A stretch of 64,000 nt of DNA from Monocercomonoides exilis. Its lineage: Eukaryota > Preaxostyla > Oxymonadida > Polymastigidae. Positions 47,101 through 59,956 of this stretch are shown piece by piece. The notes under the pieces are model-generated. The model was not told where the DNA came from and did no database searches. It saw nothing but the letters and a program-made list of their open reading frames with translations. Position 1 is the first letter of the stretch. The number at the start of each line of letters is the position of its first letter. The stretch lies in NCBI GenBank assembly GCA_001643675.2, contig LSRY02000010.1:253001-317000 (forward strand), in the 5' to 3' direction. Made by a program: the position numbers and the translations under genes.

Positions 47101-50100
47101 GTGTGGAGGATATGACTCGTGGTTTTGTGGGTTTAGGTATTTTCCATGTTCCACAATCGCGTTTGCTGCTCAAAACAGATTCAGTTCGTCAAAGAAGAAT
47201 ATTGTGTTGGATCCAGGGTTTGAGCTGGGAGAAGTTGTGTCGATGGCGGGGTCATATGAATGGGAGGTGTATTGTGCAACAAACAAGACGAATGTGAATG
47301 TTTGGTTGCCCAGTGGAATGACATCTTCATCTTTGATAAATGTACAGAGTGCGAGTTCAATAAAGAACATTGCGTTTCAAATACCATTTTCATTATCGAG
47401 TGCAACATCACTCATTTGTTTGACCAGTTCATCACTCACACTCACAGGCTGTTCAGTTGCTCATTTGTCAGAGGGCACATCAAGTGTTTCCTTTGGATAC
47501 AGTTTTGTGAATGTGCAGAGTGGGAGTCTGAAAATGGATCGATTTGTGATGGAGGAAGGGCTGGCACTTGTGTTTGGAGCTCACTCAGCGATTGAATTTT
47601 GTGAAGGAATGGCGAGTGTGATTTGTTCAGGATGCAATATCAGTGGAGTCAAAAGGAATGAGGGAGATGGAGGATGGATGAAAGGGACAGTTGGGTCGAG
47701 TGGAACATTGACTGTTGATGGGTGCAATGTGAATGGGTGCGGTTGTGTTGGTGGAAAAGGAGGAGGAATGCATATTAGATTGAAGGGAAATGGGAAAGTG
47801 GTTGTGAATGGGTCGAGTGTGATTGATGGGAATAAGGCAGAGAATAATGGAGGGAGAGGAGGGAGAGGAGGAGGGATGTTTGTGTTGATGGAGAATGGGG
47901 GATGTGGATTGACAATTGGGCAGAATGTTGAATTTTCGAAAGTGAATGGGAATGTGGCAACATATGGGAAGGATGTGTTTGTTGATTGTGGGAGTGGAGT
48001 GCTGTTGGAGTCAAAAGTGAATTCAAACACATTTTCATTTTTTGACACAAGCATAATTCCATCAGATGTATTGAAACTGAGTGGGAGTGAAAATGGGGAT
48101 GAAAATGGAGTGATTCCACTGTTTGTGTATTTGTGCTCAATGGGGACAAAAGTGATTGTTGATGGGAGTGGAGGAAATGGGAAGGACCACAACCATTGTG
48201 GATTTGAGAAATTTGGCTGTTTGACAGTTGATTATTGTGCGAACTCAAGATTGAGTGAAAGTTCAAAAGAAATAGAAATTGTCTCATCTTCGTCAATTGC
48301 CAAGGAAATCACAGTACCATCATTTGGTGTGTTAATTTCAGGCAGAATAGTGTCATCAGATGGAGAGAGGATGGGAGTGAATGTGAGTGATGGAGGATCA
48401 GCCACTCAAGATTGGCTTGTTGGATGTTCGAGTTCATTGACAATGAGCAGACTTTCATTTGTTGTGAAAGGCCAGATGAATCCAAGGAGAAGTGCATTCA
48501 TTCATTCAACATCAACACTCAGTGTGACGAACTGTTCAGTCTCATTTGAAAGTGGTGCATTGATAGATGGAAAGATAGGATACAGCATCATTGACATGGC
48601 AGGAGGGAATCTGATTGTTGATGGATTTGTGATGGAAAGTGGAGTAACACTGACAATGAATGGGAAATCGCCAATATCAATAACAAGTGGAGCTCAATTG
48701 GAGATTTTAAACAGCAGAGTGAGAGGAGTGGAAATAACTGGGGTAGATGGGGGATGTTTGAATGTGGAGATAAAAGAAGGAGGAAGTGTGAAAATTGAAG
48801 GATGCAATTTTTCATCAACATGTTCGGGTGGAAGTGGGATGAAAGGAGGAGGGATGATGATATCAGTGGGGAAGGGAGGGAGTTTGGAAATGAAAAATGT
48901 GAATTTGTCTGAATGTAAAGTGCTATCAAGTGAGGCTGTGAATGGAGGGAGAGGATTGGGAGGAGGGATGTTTGCTGAACTTGCCGATCAAATGGGAAGG
49001 TTTTCATTGGAGAGCATGGCATTTTGTGAGTGTAACGCATGGAAAGGGAAGAATTTATTTGTGGAAGCACAGGATTTATCGGCTGTCATCAACAGCACTT
49101 CAATTGGATTCAATCCAGAAATTCGAATTAATCTCACAGACTTCAATGAACTTTGTGGAAGAGAAAGAAACAATTTGGAGCTGATTGTTCCACTTGTTGT
49201 GTTTCTTCGGACATTTTCATCGCCAGCATACGTGAGTGGGAGAGAACAAGGAAGTGAATTCAAGCTGTGTGGATATGAAGATTATCCATGCAGAACAATT
49301 GGAGAAGCAAGTGAATATCGGTATCCGAGTTCAAAACGAAACATCAGACTGACAAACACATTTTCATTTGATGAAGAAGTGCAGTTGAACAAACAGTCAT
49401 ATGAGATTGATTCGAGCAACAAAGATGTTGGATTGAAAGTTGGAGGAACAGGAACAAAAACACAAGAAGCATTGGTGATGAACAGTGTTTCATCAACATT
49501 GACGGGGATATTATTTGAATTGGGAGAATCGATTTGGGAACATACATCATTTGTTCATTCTTCAGGAGGGACATTGAGATTTGCTGATTGTGGGATAAAG
49601 ATGGGAAATGGAGTGGATGCAGTGAATTTTGTGTTTGTGAGTGGGAGTGGAGGGAAAGTGGAAATTATCCGGATGATATGTGGAGGGAGTGTGGGGGAAG
49701 TGAGATTTGTGGGAAGTGTGATTGTTGTGAATGGGAATTGTGAATGCATGATGGATGAGGTGATAATCAATCAAACAATATCAAATGGAGTGAATGGATT
49801 GATTGAAATTGCCGCAAGCAGCTCAGCCACAATTCAGAATTGCTCGATCGCAAATTGTGATCTGCCGAGTTGTGGAGTAATTCAGGTTGGGAAGTATTCA
49901 TCAATCACCTTGAAGAACACCTCATTTGAGAACATCACGAGAGGGAAAGGAGATGGTGGATGCCTTTGTTTGAGATCGAATGGTGATGGAAGCAAAGACA
50001 CAATGAAAATTGAGAATTGCACATTCAGGATGTGCAAGGTGAATGAGAATGGAAAAGGAGGGGGAGGATTGTCAGTTTCATTGGAAAATCCCTCTGAGCT

Positions 50101-53100
50101 GTATGCGTTATCAACAAGATTTGAAAAGTGTTGTGCTCCATCAACGAGTGGAAGTGAAGGGAAAGGAGGAGGGATATTTCTTTCTCTGGCTGATGCAGAT
50201 GCTAGATTTGAATTATCAGGAGATTTGATATTTGATGGAAATGAGGCAGAATATGGGATGAATGTGTTTATTGAGTCAGGAGATTTGGAGAGGAGTGTGA
50301 CAGGCGAGCACATTAAATTTGTAATTGCACTTTCAGATTTATCAGTTGAAGCGATGGGGATGGATGGGAAGTGGAGGGATGTTGTTATTCCGCTGAAGTT
50401 TTATCTGGCAGAAAAGCTGAATAGGATCAAGATGGGAGATGAAGGGAAGGATGTTGTTGTGTGTGGGTTTGATGAACTGCGATGCAAGACAGTTGGTTAT
50501 GGAGCAAGGAGACTGGAAGGACAAGAAAGATATCTTGAGTTTGGGGAAAGATATGAAATGAAAGAGATTGTTGAGTTGGATGGTGTGGAGGGATATCATT
50601 TTTGTGGGGTGTTGACAAAGACGAATATGGAGATGGTGGGGAATGGATTTGGTGGAGACTGGATGATGGATGTTTCCACATCATCTGCCACATTTGAGAG
50701 GATATGTTTTGTTGTTTTGTGTTCACAGCCATCATCAGTTGCGTTGGCACAAACAAAGATATTTTGTGTTTCAGGCACAAATGGAACGCTGATCATTGAG
50801 AGATGTTCTGTTGAAAGCAAAACAAGAGAGGGAGAGTGCAGCTGTTCTTTTGCGTGTGTTCGAAGTGGGAGACTGTCCATTTTCGATTTCAGCATGAATC
50901 ATGCGAAATTTGGATTGAATCCATTCGTTGTTGTTGATATAAATGGGGAGGGTTCGATTGAGAATGCATTGTTTGAGAGTGTGGAAACAACAAATATGAA
51001 GGGATTGATTGAGTATTCATCATCATCGAGTTCATTGTCGTTTGTGAATGTGACAGCACAAGAATGCGTAATGGGAGGAAAAGGACTGATATTGGATGAT
51101 AATGGAAAGAAGCTGAGGATGAGGAATTGCATGATTATGAAAACTTGCAGTTTGGAGGGAAATGGGAGTGTTGTGAGTGGAGAAGTTGGGGATGGATGTG
51201 CTGTTGAAGTGAATGATGTTGCGATTGAAGAATGTGGAACATTGAAGGGATGTGGAGGGGGGATGGCAGTGATACTGAAGGGAACAGGAGAAATGCGTTT
51301 GGGAAAGAGTGGAGTGGTAACATCGTTTGAGAAATGTTCAGCTGGTAATGAGGGATCAGTTGGGGGATATGGAGGAGGAGTGTTGCTGAGATGCGAAGAA
51401 GGAGGAAGCGACTTTATGATGAGTGAATTGGCATTTGGAACAGGCGAGGGAGCAAACACAGCCGCATATGGAGGAAACAATATGTTTATTGAAGGAACAT
51501 ATTTGCCACAATTGGTGAATAGCGCATCATTCAACTTCTCATTTGAGATTGAAGGAGATGGATTCAACATAAAAGATCTTATGGGAGCAGAAGATGGGAA
51601 TGAGATGAGATTGATTCCCATTGTGGTGTTCTTTCGAGAGAAGCCGAGAGTTGGGTTTGTGAATGGGGGAAATGGAGGGATGGACTATCATAAGTGCGGA
51701 TATGCTGACTTTGCATGCTCCACATTGACATATGCAGGAACAAGTGTTTTTGACACATCACCAACAACACTGAAACTTGTTGATGGAAGTTCAATTTTCG
51801 ATGAACTGACGCTCAACACTCAAGAAATGAACATTGATGGAGATGTTGCAAAGGCAAAGATTGGAATAAGCGAAGGAGGAGAAAATGAATTTTTGATAAA
51901 GAGCGAACGAGCAATATCGTTTTCGTCATTGGCATTTTCGATATCAACATTTGCCGAATCAAGAAAGGAGTATGTATTTCTGTGCAGTTCAAGCACATTG
52001 AGATTTGAAGGATGTTCATTTGGAGCAGAATCACAAGAGATTGGAGTTGGATTGATTTGTGGGAAAGGAGGGAAAGTGGAGTTGGTGAGATGTGAATTTG
52101 GAGATTTTGCAATGACCAAATCAGGGATGGTGACTTTTGATGGAGCAGGAGTTGAGGGGTTGATTGATGAGGTGATTGTGAGGAAAGTTACAAGAGAAAA
52201 TGAGGGAAGAAGCTTATTTGAGCTGAGAAATGGAGATGTTGAGATTAAGAACACTACGATGAATGAATCGAGTTTTGAGAATGGAAATGAGATTGAGATT
52301 GGAGAAGGGATTAATACTAAAATCTGGAACTGTACATTTAAATCAATTCAGAGAGAGAATGGGAATGGAGGGGTGTTGAATGGGAGAGTGGGGAGTGGGA
52401 AGTGTGTGGATATTAACAAATGCGTGTTTGAAGAATGCAAATGCAATTCAGTGAGCGCAATTGGGGGAGGGATTGTTATGATTGTGGGAGATGGAGGAAA
52501 ACTGTTGTTTGATGATAACAAGATGAATGGATGCACAGTTTCAGATAGAAGTGGAAAAGGAGGAGGGATGCATCTGACATTTGAAACAACGAATATTGAA
52601 TACTCTATGAAGAATGATGATTTTGCGAACAATGTGGCAGAAAAAGGAGAAGATGTGTATTTGGCGTGTGGATCACCATGGACGATGCTTCTTCCAGCGT
52701 TTTGGGAAGGGACAGCCACAAGAGTCACAGCAGAAAATAAGATGTGGGTGCTTGAGTCATCTGAACAAAGAAAAGAAGACTCGCTGATCAATTATCTGTT
52801 TCCAAGATTGGGAACGAATTTGTTTGTGAGCAATGCTGGAAACGAATTATCAAGTTGTGGAGTGAAAGAAAATCCTTGCTCGTCTGTTGATATTGGATTT
52901 GATCAGTTGAACGATGAGATAGAGAGGATTGTGCTTGTTGGTGCTGCTTCAGTGAGCAAGACGATCAACAGAAAAGTGAAAGGACTGATAATCGAAGGGA
53001 ATGAAGAAACGAGAGAACTGGTTGTGAAGGAAGGAGGGAAATTTGAATTGACAGAAGGAGATGGGCAAACACATTTGGCTTTGTCACTTCTTCAGATTTC

Positions 53101-55294
53101 GCTTCCATGCTTTTCCTCTGCAAGTGCAACTGGTGATGGATCGATTGTGGAAGTGAGGATTGGGCAATGTTTCATTTTGGATTGTTTGTTTTCAAAAGGA
53201 GAAGGGAATTCAATTGTGAATGAGTGTGGGAAGTGGATAGTGATTGGGAATGGAGGGGTAATTCAAATAGAGAGAACAGAAATGAATGGGATAAGATTTG
53301 ACGGATGTGGAATTGCAAGATTTGGAGGAGGGAATGTGATATTTGAGAATTGTTCATTGGACGGGATTGAGACCAGTGGAGGAGGAGTGATAGTGGGGAA
53401 TGGTGGATCGGAAATCACATTGAGGAACATGACAGGATTGGGGTGTGTTGTGGGAGCAGGGTCGCTGATAACGTCGAATGGAGGATCGAGTTTGAGAGTT
53501 GATGGAGAAAGCAGATTTGAGAATATCCAAACAGAAAGTGTGAGTGGAGGGTGTTTGAAGAGCGAGATGAAGCTGAATGATTTGCTTGAAATTGAATCAT
53601 CATTTATATTAACATGCTCGGCGAATGGAAATGGAGGAAGGGGAGGAGGAATATATATGGGTTTGAGTGACAATTGTGTGAATAACTTTGCGTTGACAAC
53701 ATTGACATTCGAAGACAATGTTGCAGCTGAGGGAAGGGATTTGTTCATTTGGTGCAAGAAACTGAATGAAACAGTGACGAAGGAGAGGTTTGGATTTGAA
53801 TACGAATATGAAAATGGAGAAGGAGAAGGAAAAGGGATGGCAGTTGATATGAAAGGGATTGACAGAGACTATTTTGCAGAGAGTGTTGATCTTGGGCTGT
53901 TTCTTGTTGAAATGAAGAGAATGGAGGTGTGTGTGTCGAGGGAGGGGTATGACACATTGGGATGTGGGAGCGATGGACATCCATGTGAATCGATGTGGAG
54001 TGGAATAAGCCACATTGACAGAAGAGGAACAGAAGGAGAAAGGAAAGTGAAAGTGAGGGATAAAGGGACAATTGAAGATATTTATTCCTTCACAGATGCA
54101 CTTGTAATTGAAGGGTGTGTGAATGAGGGAGAAGCCATTAAACACAAGCCTGTTCATTTTGAAGGGACAATCAATGGGGATTCTTCATCAACTTCATCTG
54201 TTATTTCTTCAACAGTATCACTTATCTTGTTATCTTTGATGTTGCAAATTCCATGTCAATTTGAGCCAAATATGAATTCCTTGATCTCATCGAATGGAGT
54301 TCTTCAATTCAAAGATTGTTTATTTGAGATCCAATCATCGTCAGATATCATTCAATACTCGTTGATAACAACAACAAGTGGAAGTTGCACATTGAAAGGA
54401 TGCAGTCTGGCAGATTGTTCATTTGTCAAATTTCCATTGATGATGGCCTCTTCTGTTTTGTTTGAAAACAGCAACTTTTCAAATATTGTAAACACTGGAA
54501 GCGGTGAAGAAGGAGGTGTGGCAAGAGTGATATTAAAAAATGAAGAAGATTTGGTGATCAAATCAACAAATGCGTCTTCTTGTTCACTTTCTTCAAACAA
54601 TGGAAAAGGAGGGTTTTTGTATTTGGATTGTCAAAATTGTTTGAATAAGAACCCATTTATTTTTGATGTTGGAGTAACGTTTGAGAACAACAAAGCAGCC
54701 ATTGGAAAGAACTTGTTCATTTTGGGAAAGGATTTCAACAGTTCTGTGACAAATGACTCATTCAAGTTTGATTATTCATCAATGATAAATGATAAGAATT
54801 TGTTTGCGGGGAGTGATGATTTTCATCAAGAAAAGGATTTGTTCATGTTTTTGATTCAATACAGTTCATTTGAGATATTTATTTCATCAAATGGATTTGA
54901 TGTTGCAAGATGTGGAAGTGAGGAAGAACCATGCTTCACAATGTGGAAAGGAATGGAAAATATGAAAAAGGAGAATGGAAATAAAACAACACAAATAACA
55001 GGATCAACTGTTATTCAAAATTCATTTAATGTGTCAAATTATCAGATCAAAAAGTCTGCACTGATGGGAGAAGAGAATGTGAAAGCAATATTGAATTTTG
55101 AAAAGGCAATTGGAAGTCAACTGGAATATTTCATGGTGAATAATGATCATCTTGAATTAACAAATATCCAGCTCCAGTTGACATTGGGATTTGACAACTC
55201 GGCCAAAACAATTATTTCAAACAAAGAAGGAGCTTTGGTGATAACTGGATGTTCATTATATTCAGAGGCAGGAGTGAACAATGGATTTGATTGA
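44147..55294 (+). pseudogene. Giant beta-helix surface protein, 5' part of an interrupted gene
   Basis: An uninterrupted frame of 3,715 codons begins at ATG 44147 with a signal peptide (FIVLSFVASASILQC). The rest is a chain of pectin-lyase-like beta-helix repeats, recognised by GGG-plus-hydrophobic turns (AGGGMYVN, GSGGGLSIS) followed by FxxC strands. About nine large modules of 320-410 residues each open with a signature CGxxxxPCxT (for example LCGYEDYPCRTIGEA). The frame meets a TGA formed exactly where the DIRS-like element begins (55292-55294). Without the element it would run on into 59994-63622. The whole gene is therefore one receptor-like protein of about 4,900 residues cut by an insertion. 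As it stands this part would be secreted or truncated, lacking the membrane anchor. Confidence 0.88.
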
Positions 55295-55705
55295 AAAAGA
55301 AAATGTGAATCTCACTTCCTTCTCTTCTATTTACGAGAGATCATCACTTAAGGGTCAGTCACCCAACTGATCTGAAATGCAAAGATAGTAATAGATTACA
55401 ACGGTGATGTGAAATAGCTAAAAAGGATAGAAACATTAAAAAACATAACAATGTTATGGCGCTCATTACATATCACGCCTGAAGAAGAAGGAAGATGGGT
55501 CATTAACAGAATCTGTTTATAATAAGGGTGGGAGTGTATCGAGGCGGGAAGAAGAGAAGGAAGTGAGATTCACATTTTCTTTTTCAATCAAAGCGCAAGC
55601 ACTTTGATTTAAAAGAAAACATTCTCTCACTTCCTTCTCTTCTATTTACGAGAGAGTTCCATAATTGGGAGAATACTCTGCTGTTGTTATTATTTGATTG
55701 ACCTC

Positions 55706-57202
55706 TTATTTGTCATCCCTCAGCAATTGTTCGAGTTGCTCACGTTTGGCTTGCGCTCTGGTTTTAATTGTTATCTCAATTGTTTTCTTCTGGACAACTT
55801 CTCCAACTAGTCTTTTCTCACGAAAATTCCTTCTTTCATACTCTTTATGACTGTTCTCGTCTGGCTCCTCCACGTAGTCCGGCTTTGATGGTTCTTCTTC
55901 GTCGTTGTAGATCGTTTGGCTTTTGTTGTCATATTGCAGATTAGGTTTTTCCAACCTGATCCTGATTCCTTTTTCGCTCTCGATGTTGTCAGACTTTGAG
56001 TTCAGACTGTAGTCCTCCTCATCTTGCTCTTCGTCAGTTGACGAAGAGTCCTCAATATCTTCTGAACTTGAATTGTCATCAAAAGTAATTTTTGGTTTGC
56101 GAAGGGTTTGCAGACTTAAAGGTGATGACTGGGTCTGGGAGGAAGTTGCATTAATAGCCGCTTGATCTGCAATCACTTTCGCACAGGATGTGGCGATATC
56201 TTTTTGAAAATAGTAATTAATAATGGTATCGCTTCGTGGAGACAGCCTTGCGAACTTTGCCACTTGCGCTATTGGTAGTCCAGCCATTGTCAATGCAGAT
56301 ATTGAAGCATGCTTTATCGAGTAAGGACCAAAATAATTCGGTATACCTGTCTCGTGAAGGAGATTTGCAACAAGTTTTCTCAGCACTCTTGCAGAAAGTG
56401 GAATCTTTGTGCGATCGTTAATAAACAAGTGGTCAGGGTTGTCTTGAAGTTTGCTTATTCTGGACCACAATTCACACACTGCTGAGGCAGGACATATTGA
56501 AGGAGTATCTGTGAGAAACGGTATTATAATGTCTGTTCTTTCGGGTCCTGTTTTCAGCGAAGTATCCAATGCAATTGAATCTTCTCTCACTGCAGAATGT
56601 TTCAGACTGATCCGCTCGAGCTCGGTGAACCGGCAGGCGGAGAATAGCATGCAAAGACAAATTGTTTTCTTCGTGAGAGTAGTGAAGGATAAGTTCGCGT
56701 TCTCGCCTAGCCCCGATATATAATCAAGAAGTATTTTGGGGTTCCATATATCAGGCTTATTTTTCTTCTTCCTCCTTTCCAATCTTTTAAATGATCGGAA
56801 GAGAAGCTTCATAAGCGGGTAATCTCCCAAACTTCTCTCGAATAATAATTGAGAAATGAGAGAGATGGCAGATCGTATTTTACAAAGGGATTGCTCCTTC
56901 AGCCCCTTGTTGAAAAGCTTAAGGAAAACATCGGCACATCGAACGACCCAATTGAACCAATCTCCAACAGAAAGACCATAGCCGCAGTTTGTCCACTGGT
57001 CTCCGAAATGAGCATAACTGAGTAAGTACCCATGCCACGTCGAAGGCGAAAGACTGGATTTGCACAGATCACATATATCCATTGGAAATCCTCTTGTTTG
57101 CAAAACTCCTTTGAACCAGTGTTCTCCATTGATCGCTAAGGATTCATCAGTACAACTCGAAGCTTCCCTGGTGGCAGGCAAGCATCCATCCTCTTCATCC
57201 AT
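55706..57202 (-). CDS. DIRS-like tyrosine recombinase
   Basis: The recombinase is taken from ATG 57202 to the stop at 55708-55706, 498 residues; the same frame is open upstream to 59275 but there overlaps the reverse transcriptase in another frame. The catalytic region has the box-I Arg in LFSACRFTELERISL, a conserved basic/His stretch PYSIKHASISALTMAG in the H-x-x-R region, and the closing Tyr in SDTIINYYFQKD. The H-x-x-R box lacks a clear Arg, so an alignment is needed to judge activity. The C-terminal 120 residues are acidic and then basic and may bind DNA or be disordered. It would insert circular element DNA by strand exchange at a short identical site. Confidence 0.8.
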   Translation of the reverse strand: MDEEDGCLPATREASSCTDESLAINGEHWFKGVLQTRGFPMDICDLCKSSLSPSTWHGYLLSYAHFGDQWTNCGYGLSVGDWFNWVVRCADVFLKLFNKGLKEQSLCKIRSAISLISQLLFERSLGDYPLMKLLFRSFKRLERRKKKNKPDIWNPKILLDYISGLGENANLSFTTLTKKTICLCMLFSACRFTELERISLKHSAVREDSIALDTSLKTGPERTDIIIPFLTDTPSICPASAVCELWSRISKLQDNPDHLFINDRTKIPLSARVLRKLVANLLHETGIPNYFGPYSIKHASISALTMAGLPIAQVAKFARLSPRSDTIINYYFQKDIATSCAKVIADQAAINATSSQTQSSPLSLQTLRKPKITFDDNSSSEDIEDSSSTDEEQDEEDYSLNSKSDNIESEKGIRIRLEKPNLQYDNKSQTIYNDEEEPSKPDYVEEPDENSHKEYERRNFREKRLVGEVVQKKTIEITIKTRAQAKREQLEQLLRDDK

Positions 57203-59124
57203 GGTCCCGGGGTAAGAAGTTCGCTCTGGCTCTTCCACATCCATTCTATATGGGTCGTTCTTTTCAACAACGGCTCCCATATTTGTCCCTTCCAATCGGG
57301 AAGAAGGAGAAGACCTCGAGCTCGTTCGAGAATCATTTTCCTGATTGTCGGAAGAATGAGAGGAATTGGAGGATGAGCAAGAACTGTCTCTCCTCGCCAA
57401 GGCTGCTGCAGACCGTCTTCGTTTATCGGGCTTCCTGGCCCGCACCATCTGCTCACTTTCTTGTTTTGTTTTGTGGCGAAAGCGTCCAACGTTATGTTCA
57501 ATCTCATCTTCGTTACAAGCTCCTTGAAGGATTCTTGCTTTATCTGATAGTCGCCTCCCCTTTCTAGCCTGGAAAGAGAATCGGCCCTTTCGTTTCTTTG
57601 ACCGGGGATGTGTTGCGCTTTCACTTGAATCTGCATCGTGTGTGTTTGTTTCCAAATCTTCAATAGGAGTCTTCTCAAATTCGCTCCTGCCCGCCACCTG
57701 TTCAGGTTGAACACCGATGTTGAGTTGTCCGATCTGATAAGTAGTTTGTGGATGCGATTGGATAACAGAATTGGGGAGAAGTGAGTTAGAGCTGACAAAA
57801 TTGCGAACATCTCCCGATAGTTTGAACTTTGATTTCGTTGCCAATAGGGGAGTCTGAGATGAAAATCCAAAATACTGTTTCCGATTCTTAAATAAGCTCC
57901 AACAGCTTTTCTGGAAGCATCCGTCGTAAGTGTTGCATCTGGAAGAAAGAGTGGGCACAGTTGTCTTGGCGTGTTGGTTTTCAACCTCGATATCCATTTG
58001 GTTAGATTGGGGAGAATGGACTGGTTGATCCTCATCTTCCCTCTCCATCCCACCATCGAAACCATTTTGTTTAAAGTGCGATAAAGATCTGAGAGAAACA
58101 GAGAAGCTTCTCGAACCACGAACCTTGTAGCGTTCAGCTTTCCAATGAACGCTGCAAGGTCTCTTACTCTCACTTCTTTCGCTCTGAGGGACCTCCTCCT
58201 CCATCTGGTACATTCCTTTATAAGTTCTTTCGTTCTCCTCATTTCCAGAGCCACATTGAACTTGTGCGTGTTCCACTCGAAACCCAAATAGGTGAAAGTT
58301 TGTGAGGGAATCAAATGACTCTTTTCTGTGTTTACCAGAAGACCAAGGCTTTCGAAAAGAGAAACGACTTTCTGAGTTATCCATTTTAATTTCTTTTGGT
58401 CTTGGTGAAGAAGAATAATATCGTCGAGGTACGCGATTGCTCTTACGTTCCATTGCTCCCGGATGAATTGTATCACCTTCCTCATGATTTTTGTAAAGAT
58501 TCTTGGAGAATCTTTGTATCCAAATGGCATTCCGTTGAAACAGTAGTAATTTTCGTTGAATTCGAACGCAAGAAACGGCTTGAAGTTGTCGTCCACTTTC
58601 ACTAAATAGTAGGCCTGGCTTAGGTCTAAAGTTGTTGCATAATCTCCTCTTGTTATAATTCGTTCTAGTGACCTGTAATCCTCCAGTTTGAAATGGATTG
58701 ACTTCGTTGCATTGTTCAACGCTCTGCAATCGATAATTTGTCTCCATCCCCCTTGTTTTTTCTTTATCACAAACACTGGATTTAAATGTTTCACCTTTCT
58801 TTTCTGTATTTTTTGTATTATGTTCGTTTCGAGCTGATTCTGGATCAGCTTTGCCATCGCTTTGGTTGCTTCCCCTGATTGATGGGGTCTGTATGTTTTT
58901 ATTTTTGAGTTTAGTAATTTCTCCCTGGCTATCCTGTTTTTCCAAATTGGAATGACGCCTCTTTTTACCAACTTCTCTCCATCTATCATTCTCCACGCTT
59001 CTCGAAAATATTCCGTTCTTCCTCCGACAATTGAAGGTGACTGGCTTAGTTGGTTCCCGTTCCCCTGGATCGCGTTTGAGAAGGACTTCTGCGGTATGTA
59101 TTTGAGGTTTTTCTCCCTGCCCAC
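57136..59124 (-). CDS. DIRS-like reverse transcriptase and RNase H
   Basis: The frame (about 660 residues) has an RT finger/palm region: INPVFVIKKKQ-like VFVIKKKQGGWRQIIDCR, the first catalytic Asp in LDLSQAYYLVKVD, the FNGMPFGYKDSPRIF block and YLDDIILLH (the YxDD box). RNase H follows, with LTTDASRKAVGAYL (first Asp), NYREMFAIL (Glu), IRSDNSTSV (Asp) and ADSLSR (last Asp). After RNase H comes LDAFATKQNKKVSRW, typical of DIRS elements. It overlaps the gag-like frame by about 80 bases and the recombinase by about 70. The first codon of the open frame is GTG, so translation may come through frameshifting from gag or from an internal ATG. Confidence 0.88.
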   Translation of the reverse strand: MGREKNLKYIPQKSFSNAIQGNGNQLSQSPSIVGGRTEYFREAWRMIDGEKLVKRGVIPIWKNRIAREKLLNSKIKTYRPHQSGEATKAMAKLIQNQLETNIIQKIQKRKVKHLNPVFVIKKKQGGWRQIIDCRALNNATKSIHFKLEDYRSLERIITRGDYATTLDLSQAYYLVKVDDNFKPFLAFEFNENYYCFNGMPFGYKDSPRIFTKIMRKVIQFIREQWNVRAIAYLDDIILLHQDQKKLKWITQKVVSLFESLGLLVNTEKSHLIPSQTFTYLGFEWNTHKFNVALEMRRTKELIKECTRWRRRSLRAKEVRVRDLAAFIGKLNATRFVVREASLFLSDLYRTLNKMVSMVGWRGKMRINQSILPNLTKWISRLKTNTPRQLCPLFLPDATLTTDASRKAVGAYLRIGNSILDFHLRLPYWQRNQSSNYREMFAILSALTHFSPILLSNRIHKLLIRSDNSTSVFNLNRWRAGANLRRLLLKIWKQTHTMQIQVKAQHIPGQRNERADSLSRLERGGDYQIKQESFKELVTKMRLNITLDAFATKQNKKVSRWCGPGSPINEDGLQQPWRGETVLAHPPIPLILPTIRKMILERARGLLLLPDWKGQIWEPLLKRTTHIEWMWKSQSELLTPGPWMKRMDACLPPGKLRVVLMNP

Positions 59125-59885
59125 GACCGGGGACCCGAACGAAAAAACTGAGGGCGTTGGTAGCTTTCATGTTTTCCATATCTGCTTTTGCCAAAGGATT
59201 TGGAATTAAATGAGAACGAAGTCCATCTTTTCGCTGTTGATTGTGAGGTTTTCCTGACCTCTTCCAATAAATCACTTTGCCTTTTCGTTAGGAGCGGTGA
59301 TGCTGAATCCTCTTTCATTCTCGCTGCTTCGGTAAATCCAAATCTCGCTTGGATGCGAGCGTTTCTGGCTTCTTTCAAGGCTTGTGCAATCAGTAAACAT
59401 GCTTGCGCTACGGCACTCTGAGCTTCATCATCTTTTGTTTTCGTATGGGCAAATAAAATAAGTTTCATTGCGGGGTAAAGAAACGTCTCACATCTTTCTC
59501 CTGCTTGATCTAAGGCGTCTTTGTACGGACTGGTAGTCCTTACAAAAGGTGGAGGCGCATTAGGGAGGAAAGGGGATAAATCTTCTGTCTTCAACGAAGC
59601 AACCAAGTCATTTATCTCCTGTTCCGGTAATGGAAGATCATATAACGATAATTCCGGTGGTCTACCAAAAATTTTAAGAAACGAATTTTCCAGTGGAATT
59701 TCTTCTTCTTTTTCTTCGCCAAGGGTGGTAGAAGGTGGGGAGAGTGAGGATGAAAAAGAAGAAGGTTGGGAAGAGGAAAAGGGTCCGGGAAATGTCGGAA
59801 ACCCGCTTGTTGGACCACCAGGCAGCGCAGCTGCGCTCGGTTCGGCCGCAAGTCCTGTTCCCAGAGGATTGTTAGGGATCATCAT
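59046..59885 (-). CDS. DIRS-like gag protein
   Basis: ATG 59885 begins MMIPNNPLGTGLAAEP, a 279-residue frame. The first 60 residues are Pro/Gly/Ser-rich. A helical core follows (FLYPAMKLILFAHTKTKDDE, AQACLLIAQALKEARNARIQ) as in DIRS gag proteins that coat the RNA. The C-terminal part is basic and Ser-rich (RSGPRSWAGRKTSNTYRRS). No CCHC knuckle is visible. It is first in coding order and lies next to the right terminal repeat. Confidence 0.7.
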   Translation of the reverse strand: MMIPNNPLGTGLAAEPSAAALPGGPTSGFPTFPGPFSSSQPSSFSSSLSPPSTTLGEEKEEEIPLENSFLKIFGRPPELSLYDLPLPEQEINDLVASLKTEDLSPFLPNAPPPFVRTTSPYKDALDQAGERCETFLYPAMKLILFAHTKTKDDEAQSAVAQACLLIAQALKEARNARIQARFGFTEAARMKEDSASPLLTKRQSDLLEEVRKTSQSTAKRWTSFSFNSKSFGKSRYGKHESYQRPQFFRSGPRSWAGRKTSNTYRRSPSQTRSRGTGTN

Positions 59886-59956
59886 TTTTAGATCAGTGAT
59901 CGTGACTGACCCTTAAGTGATGATCTCTCGTAAATAGAAGAGAAGGAAGTGAGAGA

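Noticed and set aside
45427-54157. Many minus-strand Pro/Ser/His-rich frames across the giant gene
   Set aside because: They mirror the Gly- and Ser-rich plus-strand codons and lack starts, domains and consistent spacing.
55706-59275. A single 1,189-residue protein on the minus strand
   Set aside because: Its first 690 or so codons run antiphase over the reverse transcriptase and have no domain; only the last 498 residues are the recombinase.
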